A stretch of DNA of 64,000 bases from Vibrio sp. CDRSL-10 TSBA (GTDB taxonomy: Bacteria; Pseudomonadota; Gammaproteobacteria; Enterobacterales; Vibrionaceae). The notes under the pieces were generated by a model that did no database searches, was not told where the DNA came from, and was given only the letters and a program-made list of their open reading frames with translations. This document shows, one piece after another, positions 15,001-30,000 of this stretch. The stretch is from contig CP155565.1 in assembly GCA_039696685.1 (NCBI GenBank), forward strand, positions 1,116,001 to 1,180,000, read 5' to 3'. Positions within the stretch are counted from its first letter, which is position 1, and each line of letters begins with the position of its first letter. Both the position numbers and the translations under genes were made by a program.

Positions 15001-18000
15001 TTAGCCTGCTTCTCGCCAGGCAGCAACATCAGTACTAGTAAAATCAGCGCACCAACAGCAGGCACTAAAAACACCAGGCTCCACCAACCGCTGTAGCCAC
15101 TGTCATGCAAGCGACGTACGGTCAGAGCAAGCAGTGGTAAAAAGCTTGCAACGCTGTAACCGATTTCCAGCCAAGCCGACCAGATTGAAGCTTGGTTAAT
15201 ATCAACCGCAATCAGCACCAGACTCACGATTAGGTTGATGACAAAAAACGCCCAGTAAGCGTGGCGCGAAACACGGCCGGAAAAATCCAGTCCGTGCTGC
15301 CAAGTCAGCCAGTACCATTTCATATTTTCACTCCTTAGTTCAGGGAAGAGGCCTGCGCAGATATCGCAGCCCTTGTTACTGTCGCGGTAAAACATCTTAT
15401 CCGCGTCCTCGAACCGGTTTTAGGTCTGCCTGAATCTGGTTTTAGGTCCTTTCAGCTTCACTCTGGGGACTGGAATAGGTAGGCTAGCGCAAACAAGACT
15501 ATGCACTCGCACTCATTTAATTGTGCCAAGAAAAAAAGGAACCCCGATGATCGCGATCCCACTTCCGTTTGTCGTCTCTATGCTATTGATGCTGCTTGCG
15601 ATCATCCTATGGTTCAAACCGGATAACGATTTCAAACCGGCCAGCGGTTTTGCGACTTTATGTGCAGTAACGACTGCTATTGTGGGTCTGCGCTGGAGCA
15701 TAGATTTAGCTCTGTTTCGATTATTGCAACCCATCTTCGCCTCTTTGGTGCCGATGACCGCTTGGTACTGTTTCCGACGTGCTCATCAAACCGGACGACT
15801 TTCATGGTTGCACTGGACAGGTCCGCTGTGCATCACTTTAGGCTCGCTCAGCTATCCCTACTGGCATGCTCCACTCGACTTAATGCTGACCCTGCTCTAT
15901 ATCGGCTATGGAATCCGGCTTATCTATTCATCACGTGCCGAGGCGTTGCAGGTACGCTTATCTGATTTGGAAAAGGTTCGTTATGCGGAACGACTGGCAG
16001 GCTGCATGCTGCTGTTTTCAGCCTGCATCGATGGTGCGCTGAGTGTTGATTTCAGTTTTAATTCTGGCCGCTATGCCATGTATATCCTGGCATTGGGTTA
16101 CAGCGTATTATTGCCGGTTCTGGCTATCAGCGTGGTTTCTGGTCAGCCGCAGTACACTGACTAGCGAACTCAATAACCACAGTCAGGCCGATATCACATC
16201 GGACTCAACAGTAAAAACGGTCGCGGCGATAGCTGAGAGTGATGCACAAGCTATCACAGACAAGCTCGGTGAGTTGATGCAGACCCAACGCGTTTATCTC
16301 GATCCGGATCTCACTCTGGACCGACTAGCGCGAAAGCTGACCATACCGGCCAAACAGATCTCAGCCGCAGTCAATCTTATCCACGGCCGTAATATCTCCA
16401 AACTGTTGAATGAATATCGGATTGAACACGCCAAACAGCGCCTGATAAACAGTGATGAGAGTATTACTCAGGTTTACCTCAGCTCCGGCTTTCAAACCAA
16501 ATCCAACTTTAACCGAGAATTCAGCCGCGTCACAGGACAGACACCAAGTACCTTCCGTCGCACCATGCAAACCGAATAGATGCCAAAGAGCCCCAGCCTA
16601 ATCGCCAACATCAATCAGCAAGTATTAACGAGGACAGACGCCCTTATTTAAGGTTCATCGCAGTCCAAATCTGCCCCTACGCCAGATTGGGCTGTGAGCC
16701 ATTTTTGCTACCTGACTTTGTTGCGTATTGAGTAGGGCCAATATAGTCAGGACGTATATGTATAAAAACACCATCCATACACCCTACTTTTAACATAAAC
16801 GTCACAAATGAAACCAGGGTAAATTCCGTAGGTTTTTTACATCATTTACTAATACAATTGATTGAATTATTAATGATTCATCCTAGCTATCCTTTACTAG
16901 TATATCGGCACCACCATTGTTAAATAATTGTTATCACAAAAACTTTCTCGCGTCAGTTATGTTTTTTTTGCTAAAAAAATCATCAAAAATGTGTAACACT
17001 TATACTGTTTTGGTTGTTTAGTTACCAAACTCATCAACTAAAGCACGTTGTCTGTCTCTGGAGCCAAAGGATGTTCTAGAACACCCCGTTCAATAAAAAC
17101 CCAAATAAAAAATATTGGACGACGGCTATCTAGTGGTCAGAGCGGATAAACGGAGTAGTTATTATCTGCAATTGAGAGAGATTTAAGTCCCATGAAGAAG
17201 GTATCTGGTCAAAAAGGATTCAACCAGTTCGGCTCTGCTACGTCTGAAAAACTGGTCGATGTGGTTCTTATCGGTGGCGGTATCATGAGCGCAACGCTCG
17301 GAACCTTTATCCAGCAGCTTGAGCCAAGCTGGACTATCGAGATGTTTGAGCGTCTGGATGAAGTTGCTCAGGAAAGCTCAAATGGTTGGAATAACGCAGG
17401 AACCGGGCATTCAGCGTTAGCGGAATCAAATTACACCCCTCAAACGCCTGACGGCGAAGTCAAGATGGGCAAAGCTGCTAATATTTACCAGCAATTCCAA
17501 CTATCACGCCAGTTCTGGGCATATTTGGTCTTGGAAGGCTTGATTAAAGACCCGGCTACCTTCATCAACAGTGTTCCTCACATGAGTTTTGTGACCGGTG
17601 AGCAAAACGTAGAATTTTTGCGCAAACGTTATCAGCGTCTGCGCACTAGCCCGCTGTTTGACGGCATGGTTTTCTCTGAAGATCGTGAACAGATCAAATC
17701 CTGGGCTCCACTGCTGATGGAAAATCGTGATCCAAATCAGCCAATCGCTGCGACCCGTTCACGCTTTGGTACCGATGTAAACTTTGGTGCCCTGACCCAT
17801 CACATGGTGGATATTCTCCAGCAGAAACGAAAACTTTGCGCTCAACATGCAGCACGAAGTGCACACGCTTAAACGTCAGAAAGATGGTACCTGGAAAGTA
17901 ACGGTGAAAGATCTGACCACCAATACCACGCGCACTGTGCATAGCAAGTATGTGTTTATTGGTGCTGGCGGCGCTTCACTTACTCTGTTGCAAAAATCAG

Positions 18001-21000
18001 GGATTCCTGAAGCCCGTGCCTATGCGGGTTTTCCGGTCGGCGGCCAGTTTATCGTTTCCGACAATCCGGATATAGTCAATCAACACCGCGCCAAAGTGTA
18101 CGGTAAAGCGGCCGTCGGTGCGCCACCGATGTCTGTACCGCATATGGACACGCGTATCATCGATGGGAAAAAAGTGGTGTTGTTTGGTCCATTTGCCAGC
18201 TTCTCCAGTAAATTCCTTAAGAAGGGGTCGTTGCTGGACCTGTTTGGCTCCGTACGCCCGTCAAATGTATTGCCGATGACTCAGGTCGGCCTGAAAAGTT
18301 TTGACCTGGTCAAATATTTAGTCGGTCAGCTAGTACAAAGCAATGAAGACCGTATTAACGCATTACGTGAATTCTTCCCAAATGCTAAAGCTGAAGACTG
18401 GACCCTATGGCAGGCTGGTCAACGCGTGCAAATTATCAAGAATGTTCCGGGTAAAGGCGGTGAACTCCATCTGGGCTCAGAGCTGGTGCACGCCGAAGAT
18501 GGCAGCCTGACTGCGCTGCTTGGCGCATCCCCGGGCGCTTCTGTTTCAGCCTCTGTAATGCTGGAACTACTGGAGCGCTGTTTTGCCGACCAAATGGCTT
18601 CCGATAAATGGCAGAGTAAAATCAGAGATATGTTCCCGTCTTACGGTCAGTCACTGCAAGACAATCCGGAACTCAACCAACAAATTCTGCTGCAAACCAG
18701 CCAGGTGCTGCAACTTGAGCATGATCTGCTGGAAATTCGCGCTGCGAAAACTCAGAGTGTGCTGGACAATCAGCAAGCCGTCGCCACTCAGGCTTAAACT
18801 GTTATTCACTCGACCAATGCCGCCCGACCAGGCGGCATTTTTGATCCCGCATCGTGACGATGATGCTCCCCAGCTCATAAACAGCACTGCGCCACACCGT
18901 CACTTCCAAGTCATACATATTTCATGATTTTGTAAATAAACGGGACAGACGTGTTTATCATTAAAACCAGCGCCACCAATTAAGCGGGGAAATTAAACGG
19001 GACACACGCCAATACATTCGGCGTAGGACGTTAATAATTATAAATGTTCAGGCTTATTCTATCGCTTCAATAGGCACTGACAATGTCGCTTTCACCCTAT
19101 CCAGTGCCACTATAGTGCGAAACCATTTCACGTTAGGATTGGAGTGAAATAATTTATCGCAGATTTGCTGAAAACGTTGCATGTTGGGCACCAGCAGTAC
19201 CAACATGAAGTCGGCTTCTCCGGTCACGTAATAACACTGCTGAACTTCCGGTCCGGAAAAACTCTGTTTTAATAGTTGCAGATCAGCACTGTGGGTCTTG
19301 TCGGCCTGCACTTCCACCAGAATCGTAATCACCTGATTGAGTTTATTCGGGTCCAACAGGGCAACATTCGCCTGAATATAACCTTTGTCTTTGAGTTTTT
19401 GGATTCGGCGCTGAACGGATGCCGTAGACAGGTGCACCATTTCCGCCAGTTCACGCAACGGAGTTTGGCAGTTTTGCTGCAACTGCTGCAGTAACGAGTA
19501 ATCGTACTTGTCCAATGTCATGCTTACCTCGATCCATGAGAAAATTTCTCGTAAACACTATGTATTTAGAGCACCTTTATCAAGCAATACGCAATAAAAT
19601 ATACACATCTCGAATATTCACAGACCTCACTATGCAGACTCAAACCAATACCACGCTAGGTGTCACACTTAACGTCATCGCATCCGGATTTTTTGCCCTG
19701 ATGTTTGCGTATACCGCTTTGCTCAAAGACGTTGAAGGCACGGAAATTTATGGCTGGCGTATAGTGTTAACCCTGCCTCTGCTGACCCTGTTTATTGTGA
19801 TGCGTGGTTACTGGCCGCAAGTGATCACCATCATTCGCCGTATCGTCAATGAACGCTATTTCTGGGCAACGCGCCTCTTATCGTCATTTCTGGTCGGCCT
19901 GCAGTTATGGCTGTTTATGTGGGCGCCGGTAAACGGCTATGGTTTGGCCGTATCACTCGGCTACTTCATTATGCCGATAACCATGGTGGTCGTCGGCCGG
20001 TTAGCGTTCAACGACAAAATGTCACGCTTACAGCAACTGGCATGCGGCTTTGCAGTCATCGGGGTTCTGAATCAACTGATTATTTCTCAAACCTTGGCCT
20101 GGCCTACGCTGGCAATTTGCCTGTGCTACCCGGTCTATTTCTGGCTGCGGCTGAAAACAGATACTAACAGTATCGGCGGTGTCTGGTTTGACATGCTACT
20201 GAGTGTACCTTTCAGCCTGTATTGTCTGATACACAGCGGTGATGTGCTCTCCAGCCTGACCACCAGCTATCAGCTGCTGTGGCTGGTATTCGGCCTCGGT
20301 ATCATCAGTGCCATGGCGCTGGCGTTTCAATCGCTTTCAGCACCTCACCTTAACCTCAGTCTGTTTGGCTTACTGATTTATGTTGAGCCCGTCATGCTGC
20401 TTTTGGTGGCCCTATTGCTGGGTGAGACCATCAGTCCTAAAGAGTGGCCAACCTACATCGCGATTTGGCTGGCGGTCATGGCATTGGTTACCGAGGGTAT
20501 TCTGGGGCTGAAAAAAACACGCAGCCTGAGCAAAGCAGCAGGCCATTCATAGCCACATCAATCCCTTCACATCCGAGGCGTTAACTAAAAGCATTCACCG
20601 GCTGCTGAGAATAAACAGGACAGACACCAATCCTTCCCCTGGTAACCATTGTTATGGGTTAACAAGAAAGAGGACACACGCCGTTGTTGAAGCAATTTTA
20701 ATTGCTGAAATTTAACAACTTAAACTAACGGTGACTAAAAATAACGGCGTCTGTCCCTTATCATCGCCTCATTCAGCCTGTCCCGCATAGCCAGCCTCAT
20801 TTTCAGCTTATCCAGGCATTATCACGTACTTGGGCGCAGACGTACGGCTTTATCCGGACGGGAAGAAGGCTGCGGATACAGCACCAGTATAATTCCGATC
20901 AGAAACGCACTACACGAAACCCACTGTGCGGCCGACAACTGTTCACCGTAAATAAGATACCCACTCAGCAACGCAAATACAGTCACCATGAGTGTCATGG

Positions 21001-24000
21001 GTGCCAATTGACTCATTGGATATTTAAGGACCATTTTGTTCCATATCCAATAACCAAATAAGGTGGTTGGGTACGCCTGGAACAGGACCGATATCCAGGC
21101 ATTGGTGCTCCAATGCTGATAGGTTGCGACAACGCCTTCCCAGCCATTGAATGCCAAACTGAGCACAATCAATGGAACAGGAGCAAACAACATCCCCCAG
21201 ATATTGAATGCAAAAGCGGCCCGGGTTTCCTGACTGACGAACAATGACCCCGGCCAAAGGCCAGCACACCGCAGAGATCATGATGAACATCACCCCACTC
21301 CAGGTCACGTTTCCGTTGGTGTATATAATCGACACCACAAGCCCGGCTAAGGCCAGCAAAATACCCGCAGCCATGCGGGGTGATATCACCTCTTTATAGA
21401 TCAGAACCCCGACCAGGACCGTGGTCAGAACATCCGTTTGCAGCAGTACGGAGGCCATGCCAGATGACAGGCCGAATGTGATAGCGCAAGACGCCATACC
21501 CCAGATGCCAGTCCCGAACACCAAACCGTAGCTCATCAGGTAACGCCAACGTACATTCGGTCGACGAATAAAAAAGATGACAGGGAAGGTGGCGAAAAAG
21601 AAGCGAGCCGCGGCGATCAAAAGCGGGTCTAACTCGCTGACGCCAAGTTTAATCATAGAAAAGTTGAAGCCCCAAATGGCCATGACGCTCATGATGAGCA
21701 GCAAATCTCGTCCCTGCATGGTTATCTTTCCACATTGTTTGCCAAGGCTTCAGTGTCGCTTGCCAGACAAAATCAGTACAGATACAATTTTTGTAATTTT
21801 AACCAGTACAGTTTAAGTGATGACCGCATGAGCCGATACAAACAGCTGGCCGCCAGATTCATTCAGGACATCGAATCCGGCAAACTCAATCCTGGTGATC
21901 GCATGCTGTCACTACGGCAATTCGCCAGACAACATGGTATCAGTGTCTCAACGGCCGTCAGCTGCTACGCAGAGCTTGAGTCACAAGGCTGGCTGATTGC
22001 CCGTCCTCAGTCGGGATTCTTTATTGCTCATCGAGGATCTCTCACCCCTCCACCAGACTGGCAACTGTTCAACAGCCAGGTCGCCACTCCGGCAGTAACC
22101 AGACAGCGCACACTCTCCCCTTGCGGCCCGCTGGGTACCTCACGCCTGCAATTAGACCCCACGACAAAACGGGCATTAGAGCGTAGCTTGCGACGCGCGA
22201 TGAAACGCGCTGCAGACAGTATCACTTATTATCCCGAACCTCAGGGCGAGTCCGTTTTACGATTGGCACTGGCCGAGCACTTTACCCAATGTGGCTTCCC
22301 GCTCAGTAGCCGTGAAACTGGTTATTACGCACGGTTGTATGGATGCAGTGCGCCATGCACTGCAGGTATGTACTCAACCTGGTGATACCGTTGCTGTCAG
22401 TTCACCCTGCTACAATGGCTTACTGGATCTCCTTTCGCAGCTTTCCCTGCGCGTGCTTGAGATTCCTTCACTGCCAGACGGGATTGACTTAGACCAGTTT
22501 GAGACCAAACTACAACAGCATGAAGTGCAAGCCGGCTTGTTTTGTACCACCCATATGAACCCACAGGGCATTACCCTTTCCAACGCACAAAAACAGAGGC
22601 TGGCGCAGTTAGCCAATCAGTACCAGGTGCCAGTCATTGAAGATGATGTCTACTTTGAACTGCCACATTCCAGCCAAGCGTCACTGCCGGCCTGTTATCA
22701 TGACCAAGGCGGTTACATTCTATGGTGTGGTTCCGTCTCAAAAACCGTGTCTCCCAGCTATCGGCTTGGTTGGTGCCGCCCCGGACGATTTTTGTCAGCT
22801 TACAGCCGACGAGCCCTTGGTGTACCAACCCTGATCCAATACGCCTTGGCGGATTTCATTGCCAGTGGTGCTTACACGCCCCATCTCAAGCGGGCGCGCC
22901 AGCAGCTTAAGCAGCAAAAAATGTGTTATCAGAAGTATCTCAGCCAACATTTGCCGTCAGGCAGCAGAATGACACAACCCGATGGTGGATTAGTGCTCTG
23001 GATTCAGGTCCCTAACCTGAATGCTCAGACTCTGGGCACTGCAGCTGAGCAGTCAGGACTGGATATACGTATCGGCCCCTGGTTTACCGAATCGGACCGC
23101 TATCGTGACTGCCTGCGCATTAATATCGGCTTCGCTCTCGACGAGTATATTGAACAAGAGCTCCAGCGACTAATAACGCTTATCGAACACCATATAGAAT
23201 AAACCTTATTTATCAGCAAATTAAAAAATGTTCCTTGTTTCACATCTGTATTGTGCGACAGGAACAGAGTTCATCCTGCAGAATTGCTGAAGTTGATTCA
23301 GCAATCAAAATTTAGCTTCACTTCGCGTATCACTGCCAGCAAGATCACATTGCCATCAGTTGCACATTGTTGTTCTCCCTTGTTCAGGCGTATGTTTTTG
23401 CTGAATCGATTCAGTCATTAAAAATAACGACAAAAGATAAGGAAAGAACATGAAAATCAAAGCTTCGTACGCTGCCATCCTGCTCAGTTTATCCGCAATG
23501 AATACTCAGGCAGCTGAGTTTGTGCTAACCAATTCTGCCAGCGGTGAAGATGTCGGCGACTGGCAGGTAAGCAGCCAATCGTTAGGCTTACAAAGCAGTA
23601 CCCCGTTCTCAGTAGAAAAACGCCGTCTGCATGGCGGTAAACAACTAGGGGTAGAGGTGCTCATCGTTAATAATGGTGAACTGACCATTACCCTGATCCC
23701 GACCCGTGGCATGGGGATCCTCAATGTCAAAAGACAGGGTAAACGTATTCTTGGCTGGGATTCACCAGTCAAAGAAGTGGTGAACCCGGCCTTTATCGAT
23801 TTGGAAAGTCGCAACGGCCTGGGATGGCTGGACGGATTTAATGAAATGCTGGTGCGCTGTGGTTATGAATGGACCGGCCACCCAGGTGTGGATGACAACG
23901 GACAACTGCTGAGCCTGCATGGCCGGGTCCAGAACACACCAGCGTCGAGTGTCAAAGTGACGATTGATGACGCAGCGCCACACAAGATAACGATTGAAGG

Positions 24001-27000
24001 CGAAGTTTCTGAACGTACTTTCAAAAAAGCCGAGTTGGTGACTCTAACTAAACTGGAAGTGACTCCGGGAGCTAACAGCTTCTCCTTACATGACACGCTG
24101 ACCAACAAAGCCGACTATGACGATGAATATCAAATCATCTACCACTCCAACTTTGGTCGTCCTATCCTGGAACAAGGTGCGAAAATCACTGCCGCAGCGA
24201 GCGAAATTTCACCATTCAATGACTACGCCAAGGCCGGCCTGCAAGAGTGGCAAACCTATCTTGCACCCACCAAAGGCTTTGATGAAATGGTGTTTAACCT
24301 CAAACCAATTGGTGACGCACAAGGCAACAGCTTAGCCGTTTCTGCATAATCAGGCCGGAGACAGCGGTGTTGCTCTGGGCTATAACGTCACTCAGTTACC
24401 GGTGCTGACGTTATGGAAAAACACTGACACGGAGCAACAAGGCTATGTGACTGGCATCGAACCGGGTACCAGCTATGCCTACAACACTAAATATCAGCGT
24501 CCGCTCGGCCTCGTCCCGACGATTAAGGCTGGTGAAAGCAAGCACTTTGACCTCACCTACACTGTGCTGCGCACTAGCACAGAAGTATCTCAGGCTCTGA
24601 GCAAAGTTGCGGATATTCAAGGCAAGACACCGCTCAAACAGGCCGCGCAACCACTGGTTGATTTAAGCAAAGTCGACTAGCCATCACACCAGCAGGGTGG
24701 GCACCGTTCACCCTGCTCTCTTCTGATCTAAGTATTAATGACACAACGGCCAGGAAACAGCTTAAGAGGACAGGCACTCATAATCGCCCGACCTCTGCGC
24801 TATACGCTCACAACTCAACAGGACAAAATTGACAGGACAGGCGCGTTTAACAAGCTCTGTATTTCCCATTCTTGAGCAACAGATAAGTTGCACTCATCAC
24901 CACGTTAGCCCGCAGTTTAGCGTTCTCGGGTTGCATAAAATCATAGCCGAACCACACTCTGTCAATCACTAACCAACAGAGCACGAATCATGACTACCGC
25001 CCGAGCTAAACTTATTTGTCCGGAAGTCACGCCCTATTATCACTGCGTTTCACGCTGTGTGCGACGCTCATTTTTATGCGGTCAGGATATTATCTCGGGT
25101 TGCTCCTACGAACACCGCCGCCAATGGGTAGAAAATAAAATTCTCCATCTCGCAACCCTGTACTGCATTGATATCTGCGCCTTTGCCGTGATGAGCAATC
25201 ATTACCATCTGGTCGTGCATATTGATCGTGAATCTGCCATGACGTTAACACCGGCCGAAGTCATTGAGCGCTGGGGGGCAGATCATCACCTGCCTTTAAT
25301 AATGCAGCGTTTTAAAATCGGCAAGGTGACACAAGCCGAGCAGGAACAGTGCCTGAAAATAATAACAACCTGGCGGGAAAGGTTGTGTTCACTCAGTTGG
25401 TTTATGAAAGAGCTCAATTTTGATATCGCCCTGCAAGCGAATAAAGAAGACGAATGTACCGGACATTTTTGGGAAGGACGGTTTAAATCTCAGGCGCTGC
25501 TGGATGAAAAGGCACTACTTGCAGCAATGGCTTACGTGGATCTGAACCCGGTGCGAGCCAAAGAAGCATCAACTCCGGAAAAATCCACATACACTTCACT
25601 CAAACTGAGGGTGAGTAACGCAGTAAAAGGTCTGACTCAATCGCCGCCACTGCTTAATTTTGTTGGCTTTGCTAGCTCACTAAAAAGCAAAGGCATACCT
25701 TTTACCTTCAAAGATTATCTCCAGCTCGTGGATTGGCTTGGCAGACAGATCCGGCCAGATAAAGCCGGGCATATAAACGGGAACCTGCCTGATATTCTTG
25801 CCCGCTTAGCTCTTTCACCCAGTGACTGCTTCCACTTTTGTACCCAACTCGAAGCAAAATCACGCCTTTGGATCGGTAGTGCTCAACGGCTGATCAGTGC
25901 CAAACATCGTTTAAATCGCCGCCGCATGGTGGGACTGATCATTACTTAACTGATTACCCCTCTCAATAAAAATATGTTCACTCAATATCGCAACCTACAT
26001 ACCTCATAACGCTGTTCATTGCATCGCTTCCACATCTCATAAATCTCTTATCAGCATATCGGGACAACCTTTGTGTCCTTACGAGCTCTGTCGGTAACAA
26101 CTGAGTACGCTATCACGAATCCAATCAAGGGCTTAGATAACCAACAATGTCTGTCCTCAACCAAGGGGGTCTGTCCTTGATAAACGATAACTTTCGCACG
26201 TTTCGGGTTGATAATTCGATAAAGTTAAGTAACTTAGCTGTGGAACTGGTCAAAAGAATCGAGCCGAGAGCAATAAATGGAATTAGAACTTTACGTGGTG
26301 GATGCCTTTACTACACAGCAGTTTAAAGGCAACTCAGCGGCAGTCATACCGCTTGAAGAGTGGTTGAGCGATGGGCTTATGCTCTCTATCGCTCAAGAAA
26401 ATAACCTGTCAGAGACAGCCTTCGTAAAACGTCTCGGACAAGATCACTACGCGATTCGCTGGTTTCTCCCCAATAACGGAAATCGATTTTTGCGGGCACG
26501 CTACCCTAGCTTCAGCGTATGTTCTGTTCAACCATTTCAACACAGGTAATACTCTGACATTTGATACCCTCGAGGTCGGTACCCTGAGCGTTACTCGGGC
26601 TGCGGATAAACTGATTTCAATGAGCTTTCCCAAGCGCGCACCAAATCCAGTCTCAGACATTCCCGCAGCGCTAATCGAAGGTCTTTCCATTAAACCGGAT
26701 GATGTATGGCTCAGCCCGCAAGCCTATTTTGCGGTATATCATGATGAGTCTTCCGTACTAAACGTGCTACGTGATAATGAAAAACTCAAACAGCTCGCCC
26801 CTTTTGATGTCGTCGCAACCGCGCTCTCTTGTGACTATGATTTTATTTCGCGCTATTTTTGGCCGGCTAATGGCGGTGACGAAGACCCGGTAACAGGTTC
26901 AATTCACGCCGGTTTGGTACCATTCTGGTCGGAAAGACTCAATAAAACAGAATTGATCGCTTATCAGGCATCAGCACGCGGCGGCATTTTGCATTGCCGT

Positions 27001-30000
27001 GTAGAAAAGGAAAGAGTGATAGTGGCCGGGCATGCTGTTTTATATCTGCAGGGTAAGATAAACGTCAACTAGCGGATGCTGTTTAGGGCGTCTGTCCCGG
27101 TTAGCCAATCCCCATTAGCCAAACATCAGCTAAGCGTCTGTCCTGCTTAGTTGTACTGTCTAAGTTTTGTACTATTCAAGTTACAGGCTTAGATTAAGGT
27201 AACGGTGTCTGTCCCTGATAATAGTCCTATATTGGCGTCTGTCCTTGTTAACGACACTGATAATAGTCCCAGATAAAACAAGCCTGCCCCGACCAGGGCA
27301 GGCTTAATAACATCAGCGAAAGACAGCCTGTATAGGCGTCTGTCCTTGTTAACGTTGTTCTTCTCAGCGCTGCACTTGCGACAACTTATCCGGGTTAACG
27401 TTACCCAGCAGAGCGGGATCAGACGTTGCAATCTCGGCGCGAATTGCTTTAACTTCTGCGGCATCGACCGGTTTAGCCTGATTACCCCAGCTGGAGCGGA
27501 TAAAGTTGACGACTTCCGCCACTTCCTGGTCGCTCAAACGCCAGCCAAACGGTGGCATAGTAATCGCACTCGGTGCCTGCTGTGTGCCGGGCAGCGTACT
27601 GCCAGCCAACACAACGTGGATCAGCGAGGTCGCATCGTCGGTCTGCACCACGGAATTCCCCCGTAATGCCGGGAAGAAGTGATCGTAACCGCTGCCGTCA
27701 CTCTTGTGACAAGCCGCGCAGCTGTCGATATACACCGCCGCGCCTGGTTTACTGTCATCGCCATGCCACAGTGCTTTCGCGACAGTGTCATCGGGTTTAA
27801 ACGGTGCCTGATTCGGGTCCTTCGCCGGTAATGATTTCAGATAGCGGGCAATCGCCGTTAAGTCTTCCTGCGACAGATACTGCAGGCTATGTTTGACCAC
27901 ATCTGTCATACCGCCAAACACGGCCGTGTGGGAGTTACGGCCGGTTTTGAGGAAAGTGACCAACTCCTGCTCACTCCACTGCCCCAAACCATCTTTATTA
28001 TCGCCACGCAGATTTTTCGCCACCCAACCTTCCATCGGATCACCACCGGATAAGTACTGTTCACCCTCGCTGTCGCTGAGTGCCTTTTCCTGCATGGTCA
28101 GCGCACGTGGAGTATGACAAGCACCGCAGTGGCCCAGGCCCTGCACCAGGTAACGGCCCCGCTCGGTCACCGTATCCGCATCGCTGTCAGCGCTGAAGTC
28201 CTGCACCTCAGGCGCAAACATGCCGCGCCACAGGCTCAGCGGCCAGCGCATCGACAGCGGCCAAGGAATATCCACGGCATGGTTAGCCTGCTTAACCGGC
28301 GTAACCCCTTGCATGAAGTAAGCATACAATGCATGCATGTCCTGCTTACTGACGATGGCGTAAGAAGGATACGGCATTGCAGGATACAGGCTGTCACCAT
28401 CCTTTCTTACCCCATGGCGCACGGCCTGGTCAAAGTCCTCAAAGCTGTAGCCACCAATTCCGGTCTCTTTATCCGGAGTGATATTGGTGCTGTAGATATT
28501 GCCAATCGGGGTCGGCATCGACAAACCACCGGCAAACGGCGCGCCGCCTTTTGCGGTGTGGCAAGCCACACAGTCTCCGGCGCGGGCCAGATATTCGCCG
28601 CGAGCCACCAAATCGGACTCAGGCGTCTGTCCCATAGCTGCGGTGCTTAATCCGCCAAGTAACAGGCAAGCAATCCATTTTTTCATCATGCCTCTCCTTA
28701 CGCCTGAACCATAGGACCTGGATTTTTCAGGTATTGTTCGCGAATCGCCTTGGCCGACCAATAGGTCAACGCCGCCACCATGCCGGTCGGGTTGTAGCCT
28801 AGCCCTTGCGGAAATGCAGAAGCCCCCGGCACAAACACATTGTGCACATCCCAGCTTTGCAGATAGCGGTTGACCGCACTGGTTTTCGGGTTTTCACCCA
28901 TCACCGCGCCGCCATTAAGGTGAGTGGTCTGATACTTACGGGCATCGAAATGCTCGCCGGCTTGTTTCGCACTGCCGCTTATCGCTTGCGGATTCATCGC
29001 CTTGGCAATGTTAGCCATCTTGTTGTGCATAAACTGCGACATCTTGATGTCATTCTCCTGCCAGTCGAACGTCATGCGCAGCAAAGGCTGGCCATGCACA
29101 TCGGTATAGTTAGGATCAAGATCCATATAATTGACCCGATAAGACTGGTGCGCACCGTGCGCGTCCATCGACACATGGTGGTTGTAAGCTTGCTTAATCG
29201 CGCCTTTCCATTCGCTGCCCCAGGCTGGTGCACCCGGAACGGTAGGCAGACCGGAAATCGGCTTGGTGCCCGCCTGGTTAACCCAGAACGGTGAACCACC
29301 GACAAAACCATGTGGTCCGTGATCGAAGTTATCAGCGTTGAAATCATCGACCGCCACGCCAGCGCCGCCGGCACCAATGAAGTTATTGGTGTAGGTGTTT
29401 TGATCGAAAAACGCTTTGATGGTCGACAGGTTCTGATAAGCGAAATTGCGTCCCACCACCCCTTCATTGGTGATAGGGTTATATGGCTGGCCGATGCCAG
29501 ACAACAGCATCAGATGAACGTTATGGAATTGGAACGCCGCCAGAACCACGATGTCCGCCGGTTGCTCGACTTCTTGACCTTGCGCATCTACGTAAGTTAC
29601 TCCCGTCGCTTTCTTTTTATCGTCTGTCAGATTGACGCGCAGCACATAAGAGTTAGCGCGCAGTTCAAATTTCGGCTCTTGCTTCAACGCCGGCCAGATA
29701 TTCACATTCGGTGATGCTTTGGAATACATGTAACAAGCGTAACCACTGCAGTAACCGCAGAAGTTACACGGCCCCATCTGGGCACCATAGGTGTTCGTGT
29801 AAGGACCGGAAGTATTGGCTGACGGCAGGTCATAGGGATGATAACCGACGGATTCAGCGGCTTGAGCAAACATCTGCGCTGAATGAGTACGCTTTTGCGC
29901 TTTGAGCGGGAAACGATCCGAGCGATCCGGCGCATATGGGTTGCCGCCTTTGCCTTTACCGATCACCTGGCCTTTGACCGACCATTCAGAGCCCGAAGTA